Shown in pieces: positions 50,610 through 59,546 of a DNA stretch of 64,000 nt (the stretch's first letter is position 1; each line of letters begins with the position of its first letter). The position numbers were made by a program, and so were the translations under genes. Under the pieces are notes generated by a model. That model did not search any database. It was not told where the DNA came from and saw only the letters and a program-made list of their open reading frames with translations. Origin of the DNA: Planctomycetota bacterium (lineage in GTDB: Bacteria; Planctomycetota; Phycisphaerae; Phycisphaerales; UBA1924); assembly GCA_018242605.1 (NCBI GenBank), contig JAFEBP010000009.1, positions 62,001 to 126,000 of the forward strand, read 5' to 3'.

Positions 50610-52985
50610 ATGTCCGACACACGCACCACATCGCCGGACGATCCCACCAGCGCGCCGTTTGTTGACACGGACGCGGTCACGCGGGATCCACCCACGCCGA
50701 AACCCGACACCAATGTGTCGGAAGATTTTGGTTCGCTCCAATCCACCGCGACCCCGCCCGATTCGGAGGCCGCGACGTTCCTGCCCCCGCTCGTGGGGCT
50801 CGGGCACCCGCTGCACATCGGGGACGTGATCGACGGGTACACCGTGGAACGGCACCTGGCCAGCGGCGGCATGGGTCACACGTACATCGTCAAGCACCGG
50901 ATCAAGTTGGTGGAGGAGGTCCTCAAGGTGATCCGTCCGGAGCTGGCTGACTCGGCCGGGCGCATGCGATTCGAATCCGAGATCCGCACGCTGGCCAACG
51001 TGAAGGCGGACCCGCGCGTGGTGCCGATCCACTACGCGGGCACCCACATGATCGCGGGCGTGCCGTACCCATACCTGGTCATGCCGTTCCTGCGGCGTGC
51101 GCTGGCGATGAACAAGTACATCGACGGGCACCGCAGCGATCCGAGCTTGCCGCGACGGCCGAAGCTGCGCCTGCGCGGACGGCTGGAGTTGTTCGTGCGT
51201 GTCTGCGAGGCCGTGCAGGCGCTGCACGAACAGAACCCCGGGCTGGTGCACCTGGACCTCAAGCCATCGAACATCGTGGTCGACGAAGATACGGGCGAGG
51301 TGAAGATCCTGGACTTCGGCATCGCCAAGTGGGCGCGTGTGAGCGGCGCGCAGGCCGCGGCGGACGGCGCGGGCAGCCTTGGGTTCGCGGCCCCCGAACA
51401 GTTCAAGCACGATGCGCTGGTCTCGCCTCGAACGGATATTCATGCCCTGGGGCACATCCTGCGGGTGATCTCGGCGCATCACTACGAGCGGCCGACGATC
51501 CGCCGCATCGTCGAGATCGCCAAGGCGGAAGAGCCCACCGACCGCTACGAGTTCGCGAGCGGGGGTGGCCCGACGCGCTCGATCGGTGATGCGATCGCCG
51601 CGCTGCTCCGCGACCGCAGCCCCGCGCCGCCCACGCGAGACGGCAAGCCGGTGGCCCCGTGGCCGTTCAGGGAGCGTGCCGCGTCGGTGGTGTACCGCGC
51701 CAGGCACTGGGGGGGCGTCGCGGCGGTGCTGCTGGCCACCTCGCTGGCGCAGACGCTGGGCGTGCAAGCGCTATACATCTGGACGCCAGCGCACGCGGCG
51801 ATCGAGCGGCTGATGAAGCCCGGGGCGGGGATGCTGCCAGCATCGGGGCCGCTCGCCAACTCCACGATCGTCGCGATCACGGACGCGACCGAGCGGCTGC
51901 TCACCGACAACTCGTCGCCGGACGTGATCGGCGCCGTGGGAAGGCTCGACCAGGCCGATCACCGGCCGCTGCTGGAATCGCTGCTGCGTGACGGCGCGAA
52001 GCTGGTGTTCTTCGACATGCGCCCGCCCGCGCGGGCCGATGAACTCAAGCCGTTGATCCAGGAGAACTACGAACTCGGCGGCACGGTCGTGTTCTCCGGC
52101 TTGTGGAGCGACTCGCCCCCGCAGAGCGCGGGCTACCGGTTCGGCCCGGCCACGGCGCAGTTGCGTGCCGACATGGGTTTGGACAGCATCGCGGTTGATG
52201 TTGTGCTCCAGACCCCCGCTGGAATCAAAACCCCGTCGGGCCCGCTGTGGATGTGGCAGGCGGCGCAACGCAAGGGGCCGGAAGCCGACCTGGAGTGGAA
52301 CTACGAGCATTCGGAGATCGTGGCGTCCTATTGGAAGCTCGCGCCGGGCAAGGGGCGCGAGCAGATCCTGACCGGCACCGAGCCGGCGACGGCGCGGCTG
52401 CGGTTCACGAACCCCGACGTCATCACGACGCACGAAGCGGCGCCGGAGATCGGCATTCATGAAGATGACCGCATCGGGTACATCGAGATCCCGGGTGTGC
52501 CGGCGGACGAGGTGATGAAGGCGTCGACGATCGACTACGCGGACATCGTGAGCCGCCAACAGGCGATCAAAGCGAATCGCGCGGTGGTGGTTATTGACGC
52601 TCGCACCGACTGCGCGGACCGTCACGAGCTGCGCGACGGGCGGGTGGTGCCGGGCGGTTATCTGCAGGCCGCGGCGGTGGAAGCGTTGCTCAGCGGCCGG
52701 TGGCTGCAGCGGCCCACGGCGTGGGGCACCGCGTTCATCGTGCTGGGGGCGACGACGCTGGCGGCGCTGGCGACGTGCCGGGGCCACCGTCGTCGGGCCG
52801 CGGCGTGCTGGGCGGGCGCGTGCGCGCTGGTCATTGTCGCTTGCTTTGCCGGAGCTCACTGGGGTGGGTATATTGTGAACCCGGCGGTGCCGTTGCTGGG
52901 GATGATCGTGTCGGGAGTTGTGGGCCGCTTGTGGTCCGTGTATACCGGGCTGTGGCGGAACTGGTACGGAGTGCCTTCAACATGA
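50610..52985 (+). CDS. Ser/Thr protein kinase with CHASE2 sensor domain
   Basis: 791-residue membrane receptor kinase. The frame opens at 50430, but the stretch before 50610 is AT-richer, promoter-like DNA, and I chose ATG 50610. Order: Pro-rich N-terminus (1-68), kinase fold (75-350; glycine loop LASGGMGHTY, Lys106, HLDLKPSN at 214-221, DFGIAKW at 235-241), transmembrane helix near 363-385, extracellular CHASE2 domain (about 390-650; GAKLVFFDMRPP and DYADIVS), then three C-terminal helices. The catalytic loop reads HLD, not HRD, so it is a non-RD kinase; the Asp, Lys and DFG are kept. The following lipoprotein gene is coupled (ATGA overlap), suggesting one sensing unit. Confidence 0.9.
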   Translation: MSDTRTTSPDDPTSAPFVDTDAVTRDPPTPKPDTNVSEDFGSLQSTATPPDSEAATFLPPLVGLGHPLHIGDVIDGYTVERHLASGGMGHTYIVKHRIKLVEEVLKVIRPELADSAGRMRFESEIRTLANVKADPRVVPIHYAGTHMIAGVPYPYLVMPFLRRALAMNKYIDGHRSDPSLPRRPKLRLRGRLELFVRVCEAVQALHEQNPGLVHLDLKPSNIVVDEDTGEVKILDFGIAKWARVSGAQAAADGAGSLGFAAPEQFKHDALVSPRTDIHALGHILRVISAHHYERPTIRRIVEIAKAEEPTDRYEFASGGGPTRSIGDAIAALLRDRSPAPPTRDGKPVAPWPFRERAASVVYRARHWGGVAAVLLATSLAQTLGVQALYIWTPAHAAIERLMKPGAGMLPASGPLANSTIVAITDATERLLTDNSSPDVIGAVGRLDQADHRPLLESLLRDGAKLVFFDMRPPARADELKPLIQENYELGGTVVFSGLWSDSPPQSAGYRFGPATAQLRADMGLDSIAVDVVLQTPAGIKTPSGPLWMWQAAQRKGPEADLEWNYEHSEIVASYWKLAPGKGREQILTGTEPATARLRFTNPDVITTHEAAPEIGIHEDDRIGYIEIPGVPADEVMKASTIDYADIVSRQQAIKANRAVVVIDARTDCADRHELRDGRVVPGGYLQAAAVEALLSGRWLQRPTAWGTAFIVLGATTLAALATCRGHRRRAAACWAGACALVIVACFAGAHWGGYIVNPAVPLLGMIVSGVVGRLWSVYTGLWRNWYGVPST

Positions 52986-53788
52986 GAACTGTGCATCTTC
53001 TGCTGAGCGTGGGAGCGGTGGGCGCGGGGCTGCTGGGCTGCAAGATCGGACCGACGGCCGACGCGGGGGCCGAGGCCGGATCGCCGCGAACCGCGGCGGC
53101 GGTGGCGAAGGCCGTGGTAGGCAATGGCTACGCGAAGTGGGACATCTCGATGGATGTGCAGGGCGGGAGGGTCGGGTTCGTGGCGGTGCGGATGTACGGC
53201 GACGTGGACGTGGTCATCGACAAGAACAACGCGCCGCCGGACTGCGATCCTTCCGCGCACAAGGGCTGGCCGCAGATCGTGTACAGCGAGGGCGAGTTTG
53301 ACGTCCGGCAGATCGTGTACCCGGCGATGCCCTCGGGGGGCGCCGCGCTGGGCCCCAGCGCCGACAACCCGGGCGCGGCGATCCCCGCGCTGGCGGCCGT
53401 GCCTGACGCGTCGGCGCAGACCAACTCCGTCAAGGCCGGGAACAACGAGCCGGCCATGATCCCGCGCTGGTGGAAGATCTCCCGGTCGCGACGGATCACC
53501 ACGTTCGCCTCGCGCCAGGGCGCGGGGTATCACGTGGTGTCCAAGAAACTCCCCGATGGTCCCAGCGCTCCTGAGACCCTGGTGGAGCGGATCACGGGCG
53601 TGACCGGACAGGTGTGCATCCTGCCGGTTTCGACGATGGCCTCCAACCCGTCAACCGCCGCGGCGTTCGCGGCGGGGCCGATCTGCCTGGACGGGGTCCG
53701 CTACATCTCGCTGGACATCTACGAGAAGAAGGACAACGGGGTGTCGACCTTCAAGTATGTCGTGACGGAAGCCAAGCCCAAGCCGTGA
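52982..53788 (+). CDS. lipoprotein coupled to CHASE2 kinase, unknown
   Basis: 268-residue lipoprotein: signal peptide MRTVHLLLSVGAVGAGLLGC with lipobox LLGC (Cys near 20). The mature part has no recognised domain: a first block WDISMDVQGGRVGFVAVRMYGDVDV, then a repeatable Pro/Ala-rich centre (about 115-160), then RITGVTGQVCILPVST and VRYISLDIYEKKDNG. Its ATG overlaps the stop of the kinase gene (ATGA), so it is co-made with that sensor and may be a periplasmic ligand-binding or accessory component. The convergent membrane gene starts 5 bases downstream of its stop. Confidence 0.7.
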   Translation: MRTVHLLLSVGAVGAGLLGCKIGPTADAGAEAGSPRTAAAVAKAVVGNGYAKWDISMDVQGGRVGFVAVRMYGDVDVVIDKNNAPPDCDPSAHKGWPQIVYSEGEFDVRQIVYPAMPSGGAALGPSADNPGAAIPALAAVPDASAQTNSVKAGNNEPAMIPRWWKISRSRRITTFASRQGAGYHVVSKKLPDGPSAPETLVERITGVTGQVCILPVSTMASNPSTAAAFAAGPICLDGVRYISLDIYEKKDNGVSTFKYVVTEAKPKP

Positions 53789-53792
53789 GCGT

Positions 53793-54164
53793 TCAGCCCG
53801 CGGCGCGCTGCAGCGTGAAGGCCGGCCAACCGATACTCACGGCCAGGAAGGCCCAGGCGAGCAGGCCGGAGGTGAGGAAGACGGCGCCGAACGCACGGGC
53901 GCGGCGCGCGATCGCCGCGGCGATCAGCGTAAGGGCCACGATTCCGCCGAGCACGGCGACCGTGAGCAGCGCGTGTGAGTTGAGGGTTTCGGCGACGCGG
54001 AGCGTGGAAACGGTGAGTTGCGAGAGGACCGCTCCGAACTCGGTGAAATAGGACTTGATCGCGGCGCCGCCGAAGGACAGGCCCGCGAGCCCTGCGAACC
54101 AGAGGATGCCGCCCATCACGGCGGCGCTTCGACCTGACCTGACCGGAACTTGAGTTGTGTTCAT
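53793..54164 (-). CDS. small three-helix membrane protein, unknown
   Basis: 123-residue protein with three predicted transmembrane helices (about 15-35, 63-86, 91-112). It starts MNTTQVPVRSGRSAAV; the helices are Gly/Ala-rich. No family recognised. It lies 57 bases downstream of the glycogen synthase gene on the same strand, so it may be co-transcribed, and is convergent with the lipoprotein gene. The sequence gives no clue to function. Confidence 0.6.
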   Translation of the reverse strand: MNTTQVPVRSGRSAAVMGGILWFAGLAGLSFGGAAIKSYFTEFGAVLSQLTVSTLRVAETLNSHALLTVAVLGGIVALTLIAAAIARRARAFGAVFLTSGLLAWAFLAVSIGWPAFTLQRAAG

Positions 54165-54221
54165 GGCTGGTGTACTCCCAGCCTGTTCTTCGGAAAAAGT
54201 GGTGTTAATTTTCGCGGGTGC

Positions 54222-56195
54222 CTATTCCTCGCCGCTCGTTCGCGAAGACCGCCGTGCCATGCTCGCGGCCGAGAACATCGCGACACCGCCGCCCCCGCGA
54301 TCAGACGCGAAGCGGCCGATGGCCAGGTCGTGCGCCGCGTGGTATGCGCGGCCGAGCTTTGACCAGTCAAAGTCCCACGAGCGCTTATCGACCTCGTTGC
54401 GCAGGGCGATGCGGTCGCGCCGTTCCATCTTGCAGAACTCAAGGAGATACTTGGCGAGAACGGCGGCGGCCTCGTGGAAGGGGCGGCCGCGGCGGCGGAG
54501 GACCATCATGCCGTGCTGCTCGGGGTTGGGGTAGTTTTCCTGCACGTAACGGCCGAAACCGGCGAGATCGCTGGTGACGCTGGGTACGCCCATGGCGGCG
54601 CACTCCAGAGGCGTGTAGCCCCAGGGCTCGTACATGCTGGGGAAGAGCCCCAGGTGGCAGCCGCGGACGAACTGGTCGTACTCCATGCCCCACAGACGGT
54701 TGGTGGGCGTGATGAAGTCGGGGCTGTAGACGACCTTGACGGGGTCGTGCTCGTAGTTGATGAGGTTGAGATAGCGGATCTGGTTGAGCACGGGGTCGCC
54801 CTGATCGTCCTCCAGGATGTGGGTGACGGCCATGGGCAGGCAGTGCTGCTTCAGGGCGTGCTGGGCGCGGCGGTAGCGGAGCATCCAGTACTCGTCGATC
54901 AGGTCTTCCAGATGAAGTTTGCCGCCGCTGGCGGCGCGGACGAAGAGGCGGTGGCGGACGCTCTCGGTGATCTTCTCGCAGACATCGGCGAGCTCGTTGA
55001 GCACGCCGCGTTTCTCCATCGCGAGCGGGTTGATGCTGCGGGTGGGCCGGCGGGAGATGATGAAGAAGATGACGTTCTTGCCCAGGTTGGCCGCCTTGAG
55101 CTCGACGTTGAGGCGGGCCATCGCCTCGAGGCAGAGGTCAAAGCCCTTGTTCTTGGGCTCGTAACGGCCGGAGGTGAAGATGTAGAGCGTGCGGTCGAGA
55201 TCGAACGAGTACGACGGGAAGAAGTGCCCCATCGTGAACTTGTGGATCTGCTCCTTGTACTCGCCGTGGAGGCGCTGCTGCTCGTGGCCGGCGTTGTACA
55301 GGCCGATGGTGAGGCCGTTGGGCAGCACGACATCGATCGGGCGGCCGAGCAACTGGGCGCACTCTTCGGCGGTGACGGCGGAGACGGTGGTAAAGACGTG
55401 CGCGCCGTGGGCGCAGGCCCGCTCGATCTTGTGCTGGGTCTGGATGTTGAAGCGGGTGGACTCGGTCTCGTCGTCGAGCCAGGGCAACTGGTCGTAGAAA
55501 TCGTCGCGGCTGCTGGCGATATAGCGGCCGAGCAGGGTGGCGTGGGTCGTGAAGACCATGGCCACCGGCAGGTTGCGGTGGCGGATGGTCGGGATGGCGA
55601 GGCCGCCCATCCATTCGTGGAAGTGGCCGACGATGGGGGCGTTGGCCGCGGCGGGCCGGCCGCCGGCGGCGCGGGCCTCGCAGAGGGCCGCGAAGAGGCG
55701 CTGGCAGGCGTCGGCGAAACTCACGACGCCGTCGATGAGGTGGTCCTGGCCGGGGGTGGAGATGGCGTGGTCAACCCACAGGCGGTGCTTGGCCTCGGCG
55801 AGCCGCTCGTGTCCCTGCCAGTGCTCGATGAGCAGGACGCGGGGCCGGCCGGGGACGAGCCAGCGGCCGTAATGCACCATGAGGCCCTGGTCGCGCAGGG
55901 TCTGGACGGCGCGGCCGATCCAGCCGACGGGCTTCATCTCCTCAAACTCGACGGCCGCGCTCTTGGGCTCGTAGGGGCCGATGAGGCAGTAGCGTTCTGC
56001 CCATCGCTGCACCATGAGCGGGGCCTTGCTGCGCAGCACCTGGTAGATGCCGCCGACCTGATTGCAGACTTCCCAGGCGACTTCAAAGAGGACCGGCCCT
56101 GCGGGGGGCGGGGCGGATTCGTTGGCCGCCAACGCCGCGGCGCCGGGGGTGTAGTCGCTGCTGGCGGGATCGTTCTGTAGGGAGCGTTCGGCCAT
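54222..56195 (-). CDS. glycogen synthase, eukaryote-type (GT3)
   Basis: 657-residue glycogen synthase of glycosyltransferase family 3, the fungal/animal type, transferring glucose from UDP-glucose to growing glycogen. The start region FEVAWEVCNQVGGIYQVLRSKA (about 37-58) is the GT3 donor-binding motif (E-V-A-W-E-V-x-N-x-V-G-G-I-Y). Further marks are FHEWMGGL, FTTHATLLGRYIA, the central FTSGRYEPKNKGFDLCLEAMARL, and the C-terminal PSMYEPWGYTPLECAAMGVPSVTSDLAGFG. No N-terminal regulatory phosphorylation region of the animal type is seen. The frame extends upstream to 56294, but ATG 56195 begins the conserved start. Most bacteria use the unrelated GT5 GlgA, so this is unusual. A GH31 glucosidase at 8826 could act on the product. 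Confidence 0.9.
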   Translation of the reverse strand: MAERSLQNDPASSDYTPGAAALAANESAPPPAGPVLFEVAWEVCNQVGGIYQVLRSKAPLMVQRWAERYCLIGPYEPKSAAVEFEEMKPVGWIGRAVQTLRDQGLMVHYGRWLVPGRPRVLLIEHWQGHERLAEAKHRLWVDHAISTPGQDHLIDGVVSFADACQRLFAALCEARAAGGRPAAANAPIVGHFHEWMGGLAIPTIRHRNLPVAMVFTTHATLLGRYIASSRDDFYDQLPWLDDETESTRFNIQTQHKIERACAHGAHVFTTVSAVTAEECAQLLGRPIDVVLPNGLTIGLYNAGHEQQRLHGEYKEQIHKFTMGHFFPSYSFDLDRTLYIFTSGRYEPKNKGFDLCLEAMARLNVELKAANLGKNVIFFIISRRPTRSINPLAMEKRGVLNELADVCEKITESVRHRLFVRAASGGKLHLEDLIDEYWMLRYRRAQHALKQHCLPMAVTHILEDDQGDPVLNQIRYLNLINYEHDPVKVVYSPDFITPTNRLWGMEYDQFVRGCHLGLFPSMYEPWGYTPLECAAMGVPSVTSDLAGFGRYVQENYPNPEQHGMMVLRRRGRPFHEAAAVLAKYLLEFCKMERRDRIALRNEVDKRSWDFDWSKLGRAYHAAHDLAIGRFASDRGGGGVAMFSAASMARRSSRTSGEE

Positions 56196-56494
56196 TGTGG
56201 GTGAGGGTATCGCGGGTGGAGCGGGTGCCGGGAGAGAGGATCGCTGCGAAAAAGCACGCCGCCAATTCGGTGGGCGCGACGGGCCGAGCAACATCGGGGA
56301 CGCGTTTAGAACTCGAAAAGAAGCCGGAGTTTGGAAAGGTTCGAGGTTTGTCGCGGAGAAAGGAGGCCCATCCGCGGAAATCGCGCGGGGGTTGGGGCGA
56401 TCGGTGGTACACTATGAACGACAAGACCGCGCGCTATGGCAGCGAGTGGCTGGATCGGCGCGCATTTCTTTGTGCATCGAACGAGGAGATTGAG

Positions 56495-57007
56495 ATGCGG
56501 CGATACACGTACGGCTATGCGTTGGTTCTCGGCGCGGCGTTCGGGCTGGCGTCTACTGCGCGGGCGGACTTTGTCGGGCAGCCGCTGCTGGGGCCGCTCA
56601 CCAACGGGAGCGTGGCCACCGGTTCAACGGCCGGGGCGGCGGACGACAACGACGGATTCGACAGCGGCGTGCACATCTTCAATATCTGGGACGGCGGGGA
56701 TGATGTGTATGTGGTGAACTGGGCGGGCGGGAACATGACCGTGAACCTGACCAGCTTCGGGCCGGGCGTCGACAACGACCTGTTTGTGTACAGCCCCGGC
56801 GCGCTGGACAGCACGGGCGACTACAGCATCCTGGGAGCGAATGACTCGGTGACGCTGTTGGGTGCCGCGGCGGGGACGTATTACATTAACATCGACACCA
56901 CGGCGTTCTCGGAGGGCGGCTACCGGCTGGAAGTGATTCCGGCGCCGGCGGGCATCGGGTCGCTGGGGATGGGTGTGGCGGCGTTGACGCTGCGTCGCAG
57001 GCGTTGA
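56495..57007 (+). CDS. exported protein with PEP-CTERM-like sorting tail
   Basis: 170-residue exported protein. GAGGAG lies 7 bases upstream of ATG 56495; earlier in-frame ATGs lack this. Signal peptide to about residue 25 (YGYALVLGAAFGLASTARA). The mature part has an Asp-rich beta domain, DGFDSGVHIFNIWDGGDDVYVVNWAGGN, VDNDLFVYSPGA and AAGTYYINIDTTAF, which resembles a PPC-like (pre-peptidase C) fold. The C-terminus PAPAGIGSLGMGVAALTLRRRR is a proline-proximal hydrophobic tail with a terminal Arg cluster, the PEP-CTERM-like sorting pattern common in Phycisphaerae. It is probably delivered to the cell surface or matrix by an exosortase-like system. Terminator follows. Confidence 0.8.
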   Translation: MRRYTYGYALVLGAAFGLASTARADFVGQPLLGPLTNGSVATGSTAGAADDNDGFDSGVHIFNIWDGGDDVYVVNWAGGNMTVNLTSFGPGVDNDLFVYSPGALDSTGDYSILGANDSVTLLGAAAGTYYINIDTTAFSEGGYRLEVIPAPAGIGSLGMGVAALTLRRRR

Positions 57008-57032
57008 GGTACTGAATTTCAGAGCGCATTGA

Positions 57033-57064
57033 GCCACGGCTCGTTGAAGGGCCGTGGCATTTTT
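57033..57064 (+). terminator. Rho-independent terminator
   Basis: GCCACGGC / GCCGTGGC 8-bp stem, 10-base loop, then ATTTTTC, 26 bases after the PEP-CTERM-like gene. Serves the plus-strand gene. Confidence 0.8.
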
Positions 57065-57100
57065 CTGCGCGGCGAGGATCGCTCGATCGATCGCCGTGCC

Positions 57101-57132
57101 AAAAACGACCCAGCCCGCTCGCGCGGGCTGGG
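57101..57132 (-). terminator. Rho-independent terminator of minus-strand gene
   Basis: Ten-bp stem CCCAGCCCGC / GCGGGCTGGG with loop TCGC. On the minus strand it is followed by TCGTTTTT, so it ends transcripts of the HAF-repeat/dockerin gene whose stop lies at 57172. Confidence 0.8.
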
Positions 57133-57171
57133 TGTGCTTGTGGTGTGAGCCGCGGGGAACGCGGCGAAGAT

Positions 57172-59322
57172 TCAGAAGCAGCCGCCTGCTTCCCAGACTG
57201 AGAAGAAGTACTGGACGTCGCCGCCATCGATGCCGCCGTCCAGGTTTACGTCCGCCGCCGCGAGGCCCTGTTCCCACGAGGCGAAGAAGGACTGAACATC
57301 GCCGCCGTCAACGCCGCCGTCCTGATTGAAGTCCGCGGGGCAGAGGCAGGCGTCGAGTGCGCCGTCTCCATCGGCGTCCGCGGCGGAAGGAACACCGATG
57401 CGGATGTTGTCGATCATCTGGCGGCTGTACGCAGCACCGGTGCGGCCGCCGAAGCCGACGGATGCGACGAAGGGCGAATAGCCGGGCAGTTGCACCGCAT
57501 CGAACACGGTGGCCACATCGCCGGGGAAGGTGGCGAGTTTCACCGTGACGGTCCCGGCCGGGCTGAGGTCAACGATGGCGCGGTGCCAGGAGCCATCGGC
57601 GATCTGCAGTGGGAGCGAGGTGGTCCGCGCGATGGACACGCCGTTGTACAGAATGTCCATCGAGTTGCTCCCTTCCTCGAGCGAGTTGGCGTAGGTGTTG
57701 AACTTGACGGCGATGGAGTGCGCGGCGGGTCCATCCTCTCCGAAGACCGTGCTGGTATCGTGGAAGTCGGCATCCAGGAGCGCGAAGGAGAAGCCGTCGG
57801 CGGGCGGGACGGAGGCGTCGGTCACGCGGAAGTCGAAAATGGCGCGTAGGCGCGAGAGCGGTTCGGCGGAGAATGGGGTATGAACAATCGAACCGAACTG
57901 ACTGAAATCGGCGGGCGTGAGCACGGCGACATCGTTCTCGATGAACGCCGAACCATTGAGGATGTAGCCCAGAGACTGGCCCATATCGAAGTGTTCAGCG
58001 GAGAAGTCAAGGGCCTCGCACGAGTCCGGGACGCTATTGCCGTTGCAATCGGCGCTCTGCGCGGGGCCGGCGCAGGCGTCGGCGCGGAGATCGCCGTCAC
58101 AATCCTCGGATTCGCGGGGGCTGTAGATCGCGATGTCGCAGTTGGCCTCGGCGGGGCAGATACGCCCGGCGCCGAGGTATACTCCTGCGCACTGCTGCGG
58201 CGAAAGGGCGACGGAGCAGGAGTTTCCGACGACGCAACCGCCGCCGACAAAGGTCCACATGACCGCGACGGATTCGTAGTTGGGAGCGCCGCGCTCGGCC
58301 TCTCCCACGATGCGCACGACGTTCGTGCCATCGGTCCAGATGCCGTACGCGGAGGAGTACTCGTACTCGGCGGGCAGGTACGTGTGCAGATCGACGAAAG
58401 ACTCCGCCGTGGCGCTGGCCCAGTAGGCGGCGTGATCTTGGCCGTTGGGCAAGCTGATTTCACCCGCGATTCGGCCCAGGCTGATGCCGCTCGCAGCGGA
58501 CCGAGTAGCACCGGCCGGATGAAGGTCGACAAAGGACGCCGCGGTACCGTTCCAGAAAGCGGCGTGAGAGCCTTCCTCGTTGTACACCTCGCCGGCCTGC
58601 TGACCGTTGGAGATGCCGTTCGCGACGGAGCCATACCACGCCGCGGGATGCAACGACACGAAGGACGCGGCGGTGCCTGACCAGATGCACGCCTGCTCAC
58701 TGACGGCGTCATAGACGGCGCCGGCCTGCTGATTGCCGTCGACGGAGGTGCACTCGCCGCCCAGGAATCCATCGGGCAGGAGATTGGTCCACGAGTCTGT
58801 GGTGCCGTGCCACAGGCAGGGAACAGTCGAATCGCCGACGTTGACTCGACCCACCTGCGTATTCCCGGATACACCGTTCACCTCGGGCTCGAAGCCGTCC
58901 GGGGCGACGAGTTGAACGACCTGATCGCCCGCGGCGTTCCAGAGCAGCCCGGCGTAGTAACCATCAGTGTCGGATGTGCGGATGTACCCGTTGCCGACAG
59001 CCGAGTGCTCATCGATGCCGTACACCTGGGCGCCGGAATCCGGTCCGGGCTCGGCGAGGGGCGTCATGGAGGCCAGCGTTCCGTTCCACATGACGGGATG
59101 GGAGTAGCCGTCATCGTAATACCCGGCCTGGCGATTTCCCCACACGCAGGTCGCGGTGGAATGCGAGTCGGTGCTGGGAGCACGCAGGATCGTGGCCGAC
59201 CATTGAGCGTGAGCGGCGGTAGTCGCGAATGTGGAAGCGAGCATCGCCAGCAAGAGCGGAACGCCGGAGCGACCAGCGGGTATGAGGGATGAGCACGGGG
59301 ATAGACCGTTCGGGTGTTTCAT
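57172..59322 (-). CDS. secreted HAF-repeat / lectin-like / dockerin-tailed protein
   Basis: 716-residue exported protein. The open frame extends to 59679, but ATG 59322 has AGGA 8 bases upstream and starts a signal peptide (MKHPNG.. to about ATTAAHAQ). The first half repeats a motif of about 45 residues, VWGNRQAGYYDDGYSHPVMW, GISNGQQAGEVYNEEGSHAAFWNGTAASFVDLHP, GISLGRIAGEIS, of the extracellular HAF (beta-propeller-like) type. Then a Cys-rich calcium-binding loop segment (DCNGNSVPDSCE), an L-type lectin/concanavalin-like sandwich (FSFALLDADF, MDILYNGVSIA, WHRAIVDLSP) and the dockerin-like pair (DFNQDGGVDGGDVQSFF, DVNLDGGIDGGDVQYFF). It is surface or extracellular; its ligand is not known. One of three dockerin-tailed proteins in the window. 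Confidence 0.85.
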   Translation of the reverse strand: MKHPNGLSPCSSLIPAGRSGVPLLLAMLASTFATTAAHAQWSATILRAPSTDSHSTATCVWGNRQAGYYDDGYSHPVMWNGTLASMTPLAEPGPDSGAQVYGIDEHSAVGNGYIRTSDTDGYYAGLLWNAAGDQVVQLVAPDGFEPEVNGVSGNTQVGRVNVGDSTVPCLWHGTTDSWTNLLPDGFLGGECTSVDGNQQAGAVYDAVSEQACIWSGTAASFVSLHPAAWYGSVANGISNGQQAGEVYNEEGSHAAFWNGTAASFVDLHPAGATRSAASGISLGRIAGEISLPNGQDHAAYWASATAESFVDLHTYLPAEYEYSSAYGIWTDGTNVVRIVGEAERGAPNYESVAVMWTFVGGGCVVGNSCSVALSPQQCAGVYLGAGRICPAEANCDIAIYSPRESEDCDGDLRADACAGPAQSADCNGNSVPDSCEALDFSAEHFDMGQSLGYILNGSAFIENDVAVLTPADFSQFGSIVHTPFSAEPLSRLRAIFDFRVTDASVPPADGFSFALLDADFHDTSTVFGEDGPAAHSIAVKFNTYANSLEEGSNSMDILYNGVSIARTTSLPLQIADGSWHRAIVDLSPAGTVTVKLATFPGDVATVFDAVQLPGYSPFVASVGFGGRTGAAYSRQMIDNIRIGVPSAADADGDGALDACLCPADFNQDGGVDGGDVQSFFASWEQGLAAADVNLDGGIDGGDVQYFFSVWEAGGCF

Positions 59323-59546
59323 GCGGAGATCCTGAGAGCCCAGCGACAGGGCTGAAAGACAGAATGCTGATTCGGTTGGCACCACAAGCGCCCTTTTGAG
59401 AGAACGACGTGAGACAGCAGCAAAGAACCTGGAGCGTACTCGCGAACGCGAGCGCCGTGAGCACGAGGAGTCGAGGGTAGAGCGATGTGCGGTGCAGCCG
59501 AGCATCGGCGGGGACGAATCCACGTTAATTCCAACGCGGCGGGTGT

